In this document: positions 55,101 to 63,599 of the stretch, one piece after another
Layout: each line of letters starts with the position of its first letter
Position numbering within the stretch: the stretch's first letter is position 1
Origin: Rhodoplanes tepidamans
GTDB taxonomy: Bacteria > Pseudomonadota > Alphaproteobacteria > Rhizobiales > Xanthobacteraceae
Assembly: GCF_030813915.1 (NCBI RefSeq)
Contig: NZ_JAUSUJ010000002.1
Coordinates: forward strand, 124,001 to 188,000
Direction: 5' to 3'
DNA length: 64,000 nucleotides
The notes under the pieces: generated by a model
Databases searched by the model: none
Told to the model about the DNA's origin: nothing
What the model saw: only the letters and a program-made list of their open reading frames with translations
Position numbers and translations under genes: made by a program

Positions 55101-58100
55101 ATCAAGGGCTTCACCGGCACCGGCGTCGCCGCGCTCTCGCTGGAGCAGCTCGCCGCCTTCGCGACGACCCAGATTGCGGCGATCACCGCGACCGGCATCG
55201 CCGGCCTCACGCAGACCCAGATCGTCTCGCTGAGCAGCCGGCAGTTCGCGGCGCTCACCTCGGCCGAGATCGCGGCGCTCACGACCACCACGGTGGCGGC
55301 GCTCACCGAGACCCAGCTCGCCGCCCTCAGCACCACCCAGATGAGGGGGCTCACCAGCACGGCGATCGGCGCCCTGACGACGACGCAGCTCGCGGTGCTG
55401 TCGAGCACCCAGCTCGCCGCGCTCACCACCACCCAGGTGAAGGGGCTCGCGACCGAGCAGATCGTCGCCCTCTCCGAGACGCAGCTCGCCGGCCTGACCT
55501 CGACCGAGCTCGGCGCCCTGACGACCACCCAGGTCGCGGCGCTGACCACCACCCAGCTCGCCGCCCTGACCACGACGCAGCTCAGGGGGCTGACCTCGAC
55601 CGAGGTGGCGGCGCTCTCCTCGACCCAGCTCGCGGCGCTGTCGACCACCCAGATCGCGGCACTGACGTCGACCGCCGTCAAGGGACTGGAGACGGCCGAC
55701 GCCGCTTCCCTCACCACCACCCAGATCGCGGCGCTGACCACCACCCAGGTCGCCGCGCTGTCGACCACGGCGCTCGCCGCCCTGACCACCGAGGCGATCG
55801 CGGCGCTGACCACGACCCAGCTCGCCGCCCTCACCTCCACCCAGCTCGGCAGCCTCGAGGACACCCAGGTCGCGGCGCTGACCACCAGCCAGCTCGCCGC
55901 CCTGACCACGACCGCGCTCAAGGGGCTGACCTCGACCGAGGTCGCGGCCCTCGACGACACCCAGCTCGCCGTCCTCTCCAAGGCCCAGATCGCCGCGCTG
56001 TCGACCAAGGCGGTGACCGGCCTCAGCACGACCGATCTCGCCTCGCTGAGCGACACCCAGCTCGCCGCCCTGACCTCGACCCAGCTCGGGGCGATGAAGA
56101 CCACGCAGATCGCGGCGCTGTCCGAGACCCAGATCGCGTCGCTCACCACGACCCAGCTCAAGGGGCTGACCTCGACCGAGATCGGGGCCCTGACCGTCAC
56201 CCAGGTGGCCGCGCTGACCACGGCGCAGGTCGCCGCGCTGACCACCACGCAGATCAAGGGGCTCGACGCCGACCAGATCGCGGCGCTCACCGCGACCCAG
56301 CTCGCCGTGCTGTCGTCGACCCAGCTCGCCGCCTTCGCGACGACCAGCCTGGGCGATCTCGACGCCGACGCCTTCGCGTCGCTCACCACCACGCAGCTCG
56401 CGGCCCTGACCTCGACCCAGTTCGCGGCGCTGACCACGGCCCAGATCGGGGCGCTGTCGGCGACCCAGCTCGCCGCGCTGACCACCACCGAGCTGAAGGG
56501 CATGACGGCCGAGCAGGTCGCCGTCCTGACGACGACGCAGCTCGCGGCCCTGTCGTCGACCCAGATCGGCGCCCTGTCGTCCGACGCGGTGAGCGGCCTC
56601 ACCGCGACCGAGATCGCGGCGCTGAGCACGGCCCAGCTCCGCGCCATCACCGAGACCGCCATCGCCGGCCTGCTCGAATCCCAGATGGCGGCGTTCTCGA
56701 CCACCCAGATCGCCGCCCTGACGACCACCCAGGTGGCGGCGCTGGCGACCACGTCGCTCGACGGGCTCACGGCCGCCCAGGTCGCGGCGCTCGGCACCTC
56801 GCAGGTCGCGGTGCTGACCGCGACCCAGGTCGGCAGCCTCGCGTCCACCCAGGTGGCGGCGCTCACCACGGCGCAGATCGAGGCCCTGACGGCGACGACC
56901 ATCGCGGGCCTCGGGTCGGTCCAGGTCGAGGCGCTGACCGCGACCCAGGTCGCGAGCCTGAGCGCCTCGCAGGTGTCCGCCCTCACGACGACGGCTTTGG
57001 CGGGGATGACGGCGACCGGCGTCGCCACCCTGTCCACCACTCAGATCCAGGCGCTCACCAAGACCCAGATCGCCGCGCTCTCCGAGACCCAGGTGACGGC
57101 GCTGACCGTGACCCAGATCGCGGCGCTGAAGAGCAGCCAGCTCGCCGGCCTGACGGCGACCGAGGTCGGATATCTCTCCACGACTCAGCTCGCTGCCTTC
57201 TCGACCAGCCAGCTCGCCGCGCTCGCGTCCACCCAGATCGCCGGCCTGACCGCCACCCAGGCGAAGGCGCTGACCTCGACGCAGCTCGCCGCGTTCGACG
57301 AGACGCAGCTCGCGGCGCTGTCGACCTCGGCGGTCGCGGCGCTGACCACCACGGTGGTGGCGTCGCTCGGCACCGCCCAGGTCGCCGCCCTGACCGCGAC
57401 CCAGGTCGCCGCCCTGAAGGACACCCAGCTCGCGGCGCTGTCGACGGCCCAGCTCGCCGCCCTCACCACGACCGAGATCAAGGGCCTGACCGCGACCCAG
57501 GTCGCGGCGCTGACGACGACCCAGCTCGCCTCGCTGAGCACCACCCAGTTCTCGGCCCTGACCACCACGGCGATCGCCGGCCTGACCACCACCGAGATCG
57601 AGTCGCTGTCGGCGACCCAGCTGGCCGCGCTGACGACGACGCAGCTCGCCGGTCTGACCGACACCCAGGTCGAGGCGCTCACCGCCGACCAGTTCGCGCT
57701 CCTGACCGCCTCGCAGATCGCCGCGCTCGCGACCGACGGGCTCGACGGGCTGGAGACCGACGACCTCGCCGCGTTCACCACCACCCAGATCGCCGCGCTG
57801 ACCACCACGCAGGTGGCGTCGCTCGACGAGACCCAGATCGAGGCGCTGACCGGCGAGCAGATCGCCGCGCTGACCACCACCCAGGTGAAGGCGCTGTCGG
57901 CGACCCAGATCGCGGCGCTCGACACCACCCAGCTGGCGGCACTGACCACCACCCAGCTGGCGGCGCTCACCACCACGGCCGCGGCCGGCCTGACGACCAG
58001 CGAGATCCAGGCCCTCAGCGTCACCCAGCTCGCCAGCCTGACGGCGACCGCGCTCGGCGCGCTGTCGACCACCCAGGTCGCCGCCCTGACGGCGACCCAG

Positions 58101-60938
58101 CTGGCGGCGCTGACCACCACCCAGCTGCGCGGCCTCACCGCGACCGGGGTCTCGGCCCTGACCACGGCCCAGATCGCGGCGCTGTCGACGGCGCAGCTCT
58201 CGGCTCTCACCACCACCCAGGTCGGCGGGCTGACCGACACCCAGCTGGCGGCGCTGACCACGACCCAGCTCGCCGGCCTGACCACCACGCAGGTGGCGGC
58301 GCTGTCGACGACCGCGATCGACGGCCTGACCCAGGCCCAGATCGCCGCACTGTCGACCACCCAGGTCGCCGCCCTGACCTCGTCCGAGATCGCCGCCCTC
58401 GACGTCACCCAGATCGCCGCCCTGACGGTCGACCAGATCGCGGCGCTCGGCACCACGGCCGTGCAGGGCCTGACCGGCACCCAGATCGCGGCGCTGACGA
58501 CCACCCAGCTCGCCGTCCTCACCACGACGCAGATCGCGGCACTCACCACGACGGCCGTGCAGGGGCTGACCACCACCGAGATCGCCGCGCTCTCGACCAC
58601 CCAGCTCGGCGCCCTGACGGCGACCGAGATCGCCAACTTCACCACCACGCAGATCCGCAGCCTCTCCGAGACCCAGATCGCGTCGCTGACGACGACGCAG
58701 CTCAAGGGGCTGACCGCGACCGAGCTCGGCGCCCTGACCGTCACCCAGCTCGGCGCGCTGACCACCAGGCAGGTGGCGGGCCTGAGCGTGACGGCGATCG
58801 CCGGCCTCACCGAGACCCAGGTGGCGTCGCTGACCACGACGCAGCTCGGCGCCCTGACCACGACCCAGATCGCCGGCCTCTCGACCACCGGCATCCGCGG
58901 CCTCACCGCGGACGAGTTCGAGGTGCTGACCACCCGCCAGCTCGCCGCGCTGACCTCGACCCAGGTCGGCGCCCTGACGACGACCCAGCTCGCCTGGCTG
59001 ACCGAGACGCAGTTCGACCAGCTCGGCACCACGGCGGTCGCCGGGCTCACCTCGACCCAGGTGGCGGCGCTGTCGGCGACCCAGCTCGCCGGGCTCGACA
59101 CCACGCAGGTCGCCGCCCTGTCGACCTCGGCCATCGCCGGCCTGACCGCGACCGCGCTCGCCGGGCTGACCACCGGCCAGTTCGCCGCCCTCACCGCGAC
59201 CCAGATCGGCAGCCTGACCACCACCCAGGTGGCGGGCCTGTCGACCAGCCAGGTGGCGGCGCTGACCACGACCCAGCTCGCCGGCCTGACCCGGACCGAG
59301 GTCGGGGCCCTGACGGCGGACCAGATCGCCGCGCTCGGCACCAAGCAGATCGCGGCCCTCGGCACCACGGCGATCGCCGGCTTCGACTCGACCCAGGTCG
59401 CGAGCCTCTCGACCACCCAGATCGCGGCGCTGACCACCACCCAGATCGCCAACCTGACCACCACGGCCGTGAAGGGGCTGACGACCACCGAGATCGCCGC
59501 CTTCACCACCACGCAGCTCACCAGCCTGACGGCGACCCAGATCGGCGCGCTCACCACCGGCCAGGTCGCGGCGCTGACCACGGCCGAGCTCGGTACCCTG
59601 ACGACGACGCAGCTCGCCGGCCTCACCGACACCGGCGTCGCGGCGCTGAGCACGGCGCAGCTCGCCGCGCTGACGACGACCCAGCTCGCCAGCCTGTCGA
59701 AGACCGGCATCGGCGGCCTGACGGCGGAGCAGATCGCGGCGCTGACCACCACCCAGCTCGAGTCGCTGACCACCACCCAGATCGGCGCGCTCTCCACCAC
59801 GGCGATCACCAGCCTGACGGCGACCGAGCTCGCCGCGCTCACCGACACGCAGTTCAAGAGCCTGACCACCACCCAGGTCTCGGCCCTCACCGCGACCCAG
59901 GTCGCCGCCCTGTCCACCACCCAGATCGGCCTCCTGACGGCGACCGAGATGGCCGGCCTCACCTCGACCCAGGTCGGGGCCCTGACCGACACCCAGATCG
60001 CGGCGCTGACCACCACCCAGATCGCCAGCCTGTCGACCACCGGCATCGCCGGCCTCACCGCGACCCAGATCGCCGACCTGACGACCACCCAGCTCGGCGC
60101 CCTGACCGCGACCGAGGTGGCGTCGCTGACCAGCACGGCCATCGCCGGGCTCACCACGACGCAGTTCGCGGCGCTGACCACGACCCAGTTCTCCGCCATC
60201 TCGGCCTCCGGCATCGCCGGGCTCACCACCACCCAGGTCGCCGGCCTGACCACCACCCAGATCGACCAGCTCACCTCGACGGCGATCAGCGGCCTCACCG
60301 CCGCGCAGGTGTCGGCGCTCACCACCACCCAGATCGCCGAGCTCTCGGCGAGCGACATCGGCTGGCTGTCCGCCGTGGCGATCACGGGTCTCACCGAGGA
60401 GCAGATCGACGCGCTCACCGTGACCCAGATCAGCGGCCTGACCTCCACCCAGATCGGCTCGCTCACCACGACGGCGATCGGCTGGCTCGACACGACCGAC
60501 ATCGAGGCCCTGAGCGTGACCCAGCTCGCCGGCCTGGTGCGCATGCAGCTGCGGGTGCTCTCGGACGAGCAGCTCGCGGCGCTCTCCACCACCCAGATCG
60601 CCTCGCTGACCGAGACCCAGGTCGGCTCGCTGACCGTGACGGAGCTCGAGTCGCTGAGCGAGGCGCAGTTCGCGACGCTCACCTCGACCCAGATCGCCGG
60701 CATCTCGGCACTGGCCCTCACCAGCCTCGACCAGACGACGGTCTCGCAGCTCTCCGCCGTCCAGCTCAGCGGCCTGACCACGACGACGATGGCGCTGCTC
60801 GGCGAGACGTTCTTCGACCAGCTCTCGCTCGAGCAGATCGAGGCGTTCAACGCGACGCAAATTGACGCGCTGACCACGACTCAACTAGCGAGCATGTCCG
60901 AGGAGCAGCTCGCCGCCCTGAACGCCGCCCTGACCTGA
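52125..60938 (+). CDS. giant octapeptide-repeat protein, 2,937 residues
   Basis: After about 20 residues the whole protein is an unbroken array of octads, consensus L-[TS]-x-T-Q-[ILV]-A-[ASG]. Counting Leu-type anchors gives octads at 21-77, one 7-residue unit (77-84), then 355 in register to 2924. It is rich in Thr, Ser, Gln, Ala and Leu, with few charged, aromatic or Cys residues. Each unit has a helix N-cap-like T-x-x-Q box, so a solenoid of very short helices or a beta-solenoid is possible. There is no signal peptide, anchor or secretion signal at either end (MSTISSVSGYSSYTVTQ...; ...EEQLAALNAALT). GTG start at 52125, GAGG just upstream. The next gene is an OGT-like glycosyltransferase. 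Family and function are not recognised. Confidence 0.88.
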   Translation: MSTISSVSGYSSYTVTQIASMTESEVESLTDADIDGLSATQIAAFTTTEITWLSETQLAGLSTTQMKALTTSQITALEPDQLSFSVTQLAVLSAAQVQAFDDEDVAALTTTQVAGLTTTQIAALTLDQFEDMTEAQIAALTTKQVAALTTTLIASLTGTQLASLSATQLDALTKTQLAVLSTTQIEELTTAQLSKLTSTDISCLKTTQLDALTTEQLASLSATQIKGLTSTQVASLDLTQIAALSATQVAALTSSAVKGFDSTQLEALDATQLAGLTAVQLAALTTTALDGLSPDQLAALTTTQIKGLSATGLASLTTTQLAALGTTQIEALTASQVKGLTVDQLAALSDEQFAALTSTQIAGLTRTQIASLSTDQIAALTTTQLAGLTAVGTAALTEEQLAALSTTQIASLTATQLGGLTSTQAASLSESTLALLTATQVAALSATAIAALSAEQVAALDSTQIAAMTAAQLNALTATALGALTTTEIASLTSTQLAGLTSTDLGSLSVEQFSALTTTQLARLSSTQVKGLTGDQLETLTGDRLAALTTTTLAGITATQIAYLSTAQIAALTATQAAGLSAAAVGALSEDQIAALSTTVLAALTTTQIKALTSTEVSALTETQVASLSAAQIAMLTKTAMAGLTDTQIAGLTATQVAALTSTQLSGLTADQVDALTATEIALLNTTQLRGLTSTAIGALTTTQFDWLVTTQLAALTGTQIKGLTGDLIAELTGTRLAALTQTELAGLTTTQIGLLATEQIAALTTTQVKGLTATAIAALSTEQLQALTGTQMSALTATQLRSFTSTEIAALTSSQVAALATTQIAAVTATAMAGLTEEQIAALTTKQLQSLTAAQVAKLTTTTVSALSTDQIASLTTTQVKALSSTTIGTLAETQFAALTATQLGVLSTAQVKGLTEEQIDSLTGTRLAALTSTELTGLTTTQIDWLSEEQLAALTTTQIRGLTSTGIGALDTTQIAALTTTQLAALTTTQIKGFTGTGVAALSLEQLAAFATTQIAAITATGIAGLTQTQIVSLSSRQFAALTSAEIAALTTTTVAALTETQLAALSTTQMRGLTSTAIGALTTTQLAVLSSTQLAALTTTQVKGLATEQIVALSETQLAGLTSTELGALTTTQVAALTTTQLAALTTTQLRGLTSTEVAALSSTQLAALSTTQIAALTSTAVKGLETADAASLTTTQIAALTTTQVAALSTTALAALTTEAIAALTTTQLAALTSTQLGSLEDTQVAALTTSQLAALTTTALKGLTSTEVAALDDTQLAVLSKAQIAALSTKAVTGLSTTDLASLSDTQLAALTSTQLGAMKTTQIAALSETQIASLTTTQLKGLTSTEIGALTVTQVAALTTAQVAALTTTQIKGLDADQIAALTATQLAVLSSTQLAAFATTSLGDLDADAFASLTTTQLAALTSTQFAALTTAQIGALSATQLAALTTTELKGMTAEQVAVLTTTQLAALSSTQIGALSSDAVSGLTATEIAALSTAQLRAITETAIAGLLESQMAAFSTTQIAALTTTQVAALATTSLDGLTAAQVAALGTSQVAVLTATQVGSLASTQVAALTTAQIEALTATTIAGLGSVQVEALTATQVASLSASQVSALTTTALAGMTATGVATLSTTQIQALTKTQIAALSETQVTALTVTQIAALKSSQLAGLTATEVGYLSTTQLAAFSTSQLAALASTQIAGLTATQAKALTSTQLAAFDETQLAALSTSAVAALTTTVVASLGTAQVAALTATQVAALKDTQLAALSTAQLAALTTTEIKGLTATQVAALTTTQLASLSTTQFSALTTTAIAGLTTTEIESLSATQLAALTTTQLAGLTDTQVEALTADQFALLTASQIAALATDGLDGLETDDLAAFTTTQIAALTTTQVASLDETQIEALTGEQIAALTTTQVKALSATQIAALDTTQLAALTTTQLAALTTTAAAGLTTSEIQALSVTQLASLTATALGALSTTQVAALTATQLAALTTTQLRGLTATGVSALTTAQIAALSTAQLSALTTTQVGGLTDTQLAALTTTQLAGLTTTQVAALSTTAIDGLTQAQIAALSTTQVAALTSSEIAALDVTQIAALTVDQIAALGTTAVQGLTGTQIAALTTTQLAVLTTTQIAALTTTAVQGLTTTEIAALSTTQLGALTATEIANFTTTQIRSLSETQIASLTTTQLKGLTATELGALTVTQLGALTTRQVAGLSVTAIAGLTETQVASLTTTQLGALTTTQIAGLSTTGIRGLTADEFEVLTTRQLAALTSTQVGALTTTQLAWLTETQFDQLGTTAVAGLTSTQVAALSATQLAGLDTTQVAALSTSAIAGLTATALAGLTTGQFAALTATQIGSLTTTQVAGLSTSQVAALTTTQLAGLTRTEVGALTADQIAALGTKQIAALGTTAIAGFDSTQVASLSTTQIAALTTTQIANLTTTAVKGLTTTEIAAFTTTQLTSLTATQIGALTTGQVAALTTAELGTLTTTQLAGLTDTGVAALSTAQLAALTTTQLASLSKTGIGGLTAEQIAALTTTQLESLTTTQIGALSTTAITSLTATELAALTDTQFKSLTTTQVSALTATQVAALSTTQIGLLTATEMAGLTSTQVGALTDTQIAALTTTQIASLSTTGIAGLTATQIADLTTTQLGALTATEVASLTSTAIAGLTTTQFAALTTTQFSAISASGIAGLTTTQVAGLTTTQIDQLTSTAISGLTAAQVSALTTTQIAELSASDIGWLSAVAITGLTEEQIDALTVTQISGLTSTQIGSLTTTAIGWLDTTDIEALSVTQLAGLVRMQLRVLSDEQLAALSTTQIASLTETQVGSLTVTELESLSEAQFATLTSTQIAGISALALTSLDQTTVSQLSAVQLSGLTTTTMALLGETFFDQLSLEQIEAFNATQIDALTTTQLASMSEEQLAALNAALT
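52164..60920 (+). repeat. 24-bp tandem repeat array (about 363 units)
   Basis: The coding array has a 24-bp period (one octad). The third positions vary freely (acc/acg, ctg/ctc, cag fixed), while L, T, Q and A codons persist, showing selection on the protein rather than recent copying. A longer order is visible. Lys/Arg-Gly pairs (KGL, RGL) recur at 4 and 6 octads in alternation over much of the array, giving an 80-residue (240-bp) super-repeat. Because the repeat lacks stop triplets in other frames, all frames stay open over kilobases. Confidence 0.85.
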
Positions 60939-60983
60939 GAGACCCGATGCCTCCGCTCGCCGGATCCGCCGCCCGCCGGCCCG

Positions 60984-61003
60984 GTTTCCGACGCGACGGA
61001 AAC
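60984..61003. other. short hairpin between the repeat gene and the glycosyltransferase gene
   Basis: Arms gtttccg/cggaaac around a 6-base loop in the 168-base spacer. It may be a partial terminator or an RNA stabiliser lowering expression of the downstream enzyme relative to the giant protein. No separate promoter is obvious in the spacer. Confidence 0.4.
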
Positions 61004-61106
61004 TTCGCCGTCACGGTCCGAAACATCAGGCGTCCGAAATCGGTGATTTGTTTCCGCCCTGTGTCGACGCGCGGCCGGCGCCGCGTCCAGTCCGGAGAGA
61101 CATGAC

Positions 61107-63131
61107 ATGACCGACACGCTCGCCGCCGCTTCCGTCGTTCCCGTGCCCGGCGCGGCCTTCGGGGTGATGGACCTCATCCGGGCGGCCGAGACCCTCAAGC
61201 AGACCGGCCAGCATCGGGCCGCCGAGAGCCTCTACGCCGGCTGGATCCAGGACAATCCGGACGACACGCTGCTCTATGCCGTGCTGTTCAACTACTCGGT
61301 GCTGCTGACCGAGTCCGGCAATCTGGTCCAGGCCGGCGAGTGCCTGCGCCGGGCGATCTCGCTCAACCCGGACTTCATGCCGGCCTACATCAATTTCGGC
61401 CGCATCCACGAGCGTTCCGGCGCGATCGGCGACGCGGTCGGGCAGTGGCTCGCCGTCACCGAGAAGCTCGGCGTGATCACCGGCACCAACGTCTCCTACA
61501 AGACGACCGCGCTGAACCAGGCCGCGCGCGCCCTCGAGGCGGTCAATCAGGACGCGGCGGCCGAGGACGTGCTGCGGCAGAGCCTCGACATCGACCCGCA
61601 CCAGCGCGAGGTGGCGCAGCACTACGTCGCGGCGCGGCAGCGCCAGTGCGAGTGGCCCGTGATCGTGCCGTGGGAGCGGGTCGGCCGCGAGACGCTGGCG
61701 CGCGGCATGTCGCCACTGTCGGCGGCCGCCTACACGGACGACCCGATCTTCCATCTCGCCGGCGCCTGGCACTACAACAAGACCGACGTCGGCATGCCCC
61801 CGGTGGTGATCGAGGACTGGCCGCGCGCCCGCGCGGCGGAGGGCCCGCTGCGGATCGGCTACGTGTCCTCGGATCTGCGCGAGCACGCGGTCGGCCATCT
61901 GATGGCCGAGGTGTTCGGCCTGCACGACCGGTCCAGGGTCGAGGTGTTCGCCTATTACTGCGGCGTGCCGGCCGCCGATCCGCTGCACGAGCACTACAAG
62001 GCGACCGCCGACCAGTTCGTCTCGATCAGCCAGATGGACGACGCGAGCGCGGCCCGGCGGATCGCCGACGACGGCATCCAGATTCTGGTCGACGTCAACG
62101 GCTACACGCGGGACGCCCGCACCCGCCTGTTCGCGGCCCGGCCGGCACCCGTGATCGTCAACTGGCTCGGCTATCCCGGCACCATGGCGAGCCCGTATCA
62201 CCACTACATCGTCGCCGACGACTTCGTGATTCCGGAGAGTCACGAGCTCTACTACACGGAGAAGGTGCTGCGGCTGCCCTGCTATCAGCCGAACAACCGC
62301 AAGCGCGTGATCGCCGAGAAGACGCCGACGCGGGCCGAGATGGGCCTGCCCGGGGACGGCACGGTGTTCTGCTCGTTCAACGGCACCCACAAGCTGACGC
62401 GCTTCACCTTCGACCGCTGGTTGGCCATCCTCGGCGGCGTGCCGGGCAGCGTGCTGTGGCTGCTCAGCGGCAGCGAGGCCGTCCACGAGCGGCTGCGGTC
62501 CTACGCCAAGAGCCGCGGCATCGCGCCGGAGCGGCTCGTCTTCGCCGCCAAGATGGCCAATCCCGAGCACATGGCGCGCTACCCGCTCGCCGACCTGTTC
62601 CTCGACTCGACGCCCTACGGCGCCCACACGACGGCCTCCGACGCGCTGTGGATGGGCGTGCCGGTGCTGACCTGCGCGGGCCGGTCCTTCGCGTCGCGGG
62701 TCTGCGGCAGCCTGATCCGGGCCGCCGGGGTTCCGGAGCTCGTCTGCGAGTCGGCGGAGAGCTTCGTCGCGCAGGGCATCGCGCTCGGCCGCGACCGCGC
62801 CCGGCTGGCCGCCCTGCGCGAGCGCATCCTGGCCGGACGCGACACCTGCACGCTGTTCGACACGCCCGGGCTGGTGCGCGGGCTCGAGGATCTCTACGGC
62901 CGGATGTGGAACGACTACCGAAACGGAGCGCTGCCGCGGCCGGACCTCCTCAATCTGGACGCCTATTTCGAGGTCGGCGTCGGCGTCGACCACGAGGAGA
63001 CCGAGGTGCAGACCATCGCCGACTATCACGGCTGGTGGCTGGACAAGCTCGCCCGCCGCGACGCGGTGCGGCCGCTCCCCGACGACGCGCGGCTGATGGC
63101 GGTACGCGCGAGCCGCCGCGGCGCCGGCTGA
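61107..63131 (+). CDS. TPR-containing O-GlcNAc transferase-like glycosyltransferase (GT41, SPINDLY family)
   Basis: This 674-residue protein has TPR helices at about 20-180 (AAESLYAGWIQDNPDD, AGECLRRAISLNPDFMPAYINFGRI) and a GT41 catalytic region. Key matches to human OGT are GYVSSDLREHAVGHLM (H260 at the H498 position), VNWLGYPGTM, FCSFNGTHKL (K429 at the K842 position), and LDSTPYGAHTTASDALWMGVPVLT (H507, D512), then ASRV. The family transfers GlcNAc or other sugars to Ser/Thr of cytoplasmic proteins; TPRs select the substrate. GGAGAG precedes the ATG. The adjacent Thr/Ser-rich giant protein is the likely substrate, by position and composition only. Confidence 0.92.
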   Translation: MTDTLAAASVVPVPGAAFGVMDLIRAAETLKQTGQHRAAESLYAGWIQDNPDDTLLYAVLFNYSVLLTESGNLVQAGECLRRAISLNPDFMPAYINFGRIHERSGAIGDAVGQWLAVTEKLGVITGTNVSYKTTALNQAARALEAVNQDAAAEDVLRQSLDIDPHQREVAQHYVAARQRQCEWPVIVPWERVGRETLARGMSPLSAAAYTDDPIFHLAGAWHYNKTDVGMPPVVIEDWPRARAAEGPLRIGYVSSDLREHAVGHLMAEVFGLHDRSRVEVFAYYCGVPAADPLHEHYKATADQFVSISQMDDASAARRIADDGIQILVDVNGYTRDARTRLFAARPAPVIVNWLGYPGTMASPYHHYIVADDFVIPESHELYYTEKVLRLPCYQPNNRKRVIAEKTPTRAEMGLPGDGTVFCSFNGTHKLTRFTFDRWLAILGGVPGSVLWLLSGSEAVHERLRSYAKSRGIAPERLVFAAKMANPEHMARYPLADLFLDSTPYGAHTTASDALWMGVPVLTCAGRSFASRVCGSLIRAAGVPELVCESAESFVAQGIALGRDRARLAALRERILAGRDTCTLFDTPGLVRGLEDLYGRMWNDYRNGALPRPDLLNLDAYFEVGVGVDHEETEVQTIADYHGWWLDKLARRDAVRPLPDDARLMAVRASRRGAG

Positions 63132-63182
63132 ACGGGCCGGTCCGGCCGGCTCCGTCGACGGCGGATCCCGGCCGGACCGCCG

Positions 63183-63599
63183 TCACAGATGCATGACGCC
63201 GAGGCCGATCCGCTCGTGATTGGTGAGCTGGTGCATGGCGGAATCGCCGTAGGCGGCGATCGCCACCCACTTGCCGTCGGAGACGATCGCCACCTTGATC
63301 TTCAGGCTCGAGCTGTCGACGACCGCGTTCGTCAGCCCGTGCCACGCCTCCAGCCCGGCGTGGATCACCGCGTGGATGGCGCCGGCCCGCTCCTGGACGG
63401 TGTCGGCCTTGAGCGCGGCGCCGATCAGCGAGCGGACGAACACCCGCTCGATGTCGCCCTTGCGGCCGCTGACATAGGTCACGGTCAGCCTGACCCGGTG
63501 GTCCGCGGCGACCTGCTCCTTGATCCTGATTTCCTCGTCGTCGCTCGACATGGCCGCGATCATGGCCAGCTTGCCGATGCGGTTGGTGGCGATGTCCAT
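63183..63599 (-). CDS. HutP-family protein
   Basis: This 138-residue protein (MDIATNRIGKLAMIAAMSSDDEE...) resembles Bacillus HutP along its length: RIGKLA start, SLIGAALKADTVQ, HAVIHAGLEAWHGLTNAVVDSSSLKIKVAIV, WVAIAAYGD and the closing HERIGLGVMHL. HutP is an RNA-binding antiterminator that needs L-histidine and Mg, contacted by the conserved His residues near the C-terminus. No histidine-utilisation genes are in the window. GAGGTGA precedes the ATG at 63599. It is convergent with the glycosyltransferase gene (51-base gap). The role in this organism is unknown. Confidence 0.7.
   Translation of the reverse strand: MDIATNRIGKLAMIAAMSSDDEEIRIKEQVAADHRVRLTVTYVSGRKGDIERVFVRSLIGAALKADTVQERAGAIHAVIHAGLEAWHGLTNAVVDSSSLKIKVAIVSDGKWVAIAAYGDSAMHQLTNHERIGLGVMHL

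Noticed and set aside
52112-60865. Alternative plus-strand frame of 2,917 codons in the repeat region.
   Set aside because: It is Arg/Asp/His/Pro-rich, has no ribosome binding site, and variation falls on its non-third positions.
54009-60884. Antisense open frame of about 2,290 codons, plus other kilobase-long frames on both strands across the repeat gene.
   Set aside because: They are by-products of a 24-bp repeat that lacks stop triplets in other frames. The products are Arg/Gly/Asp-rich without domain character, and the plus-strand octad frame alone shows codon-position constraint.
52125-60938. Naming the giant protein an adhesin, hemolysin or RTX toxin.
   Set aside because: No signal peptide, autotransporter barrel, GGXGXDXXX nonapeptides, cell-wall anchor or C-terminal secretion signal is visible, so location and role cannot be claimed.
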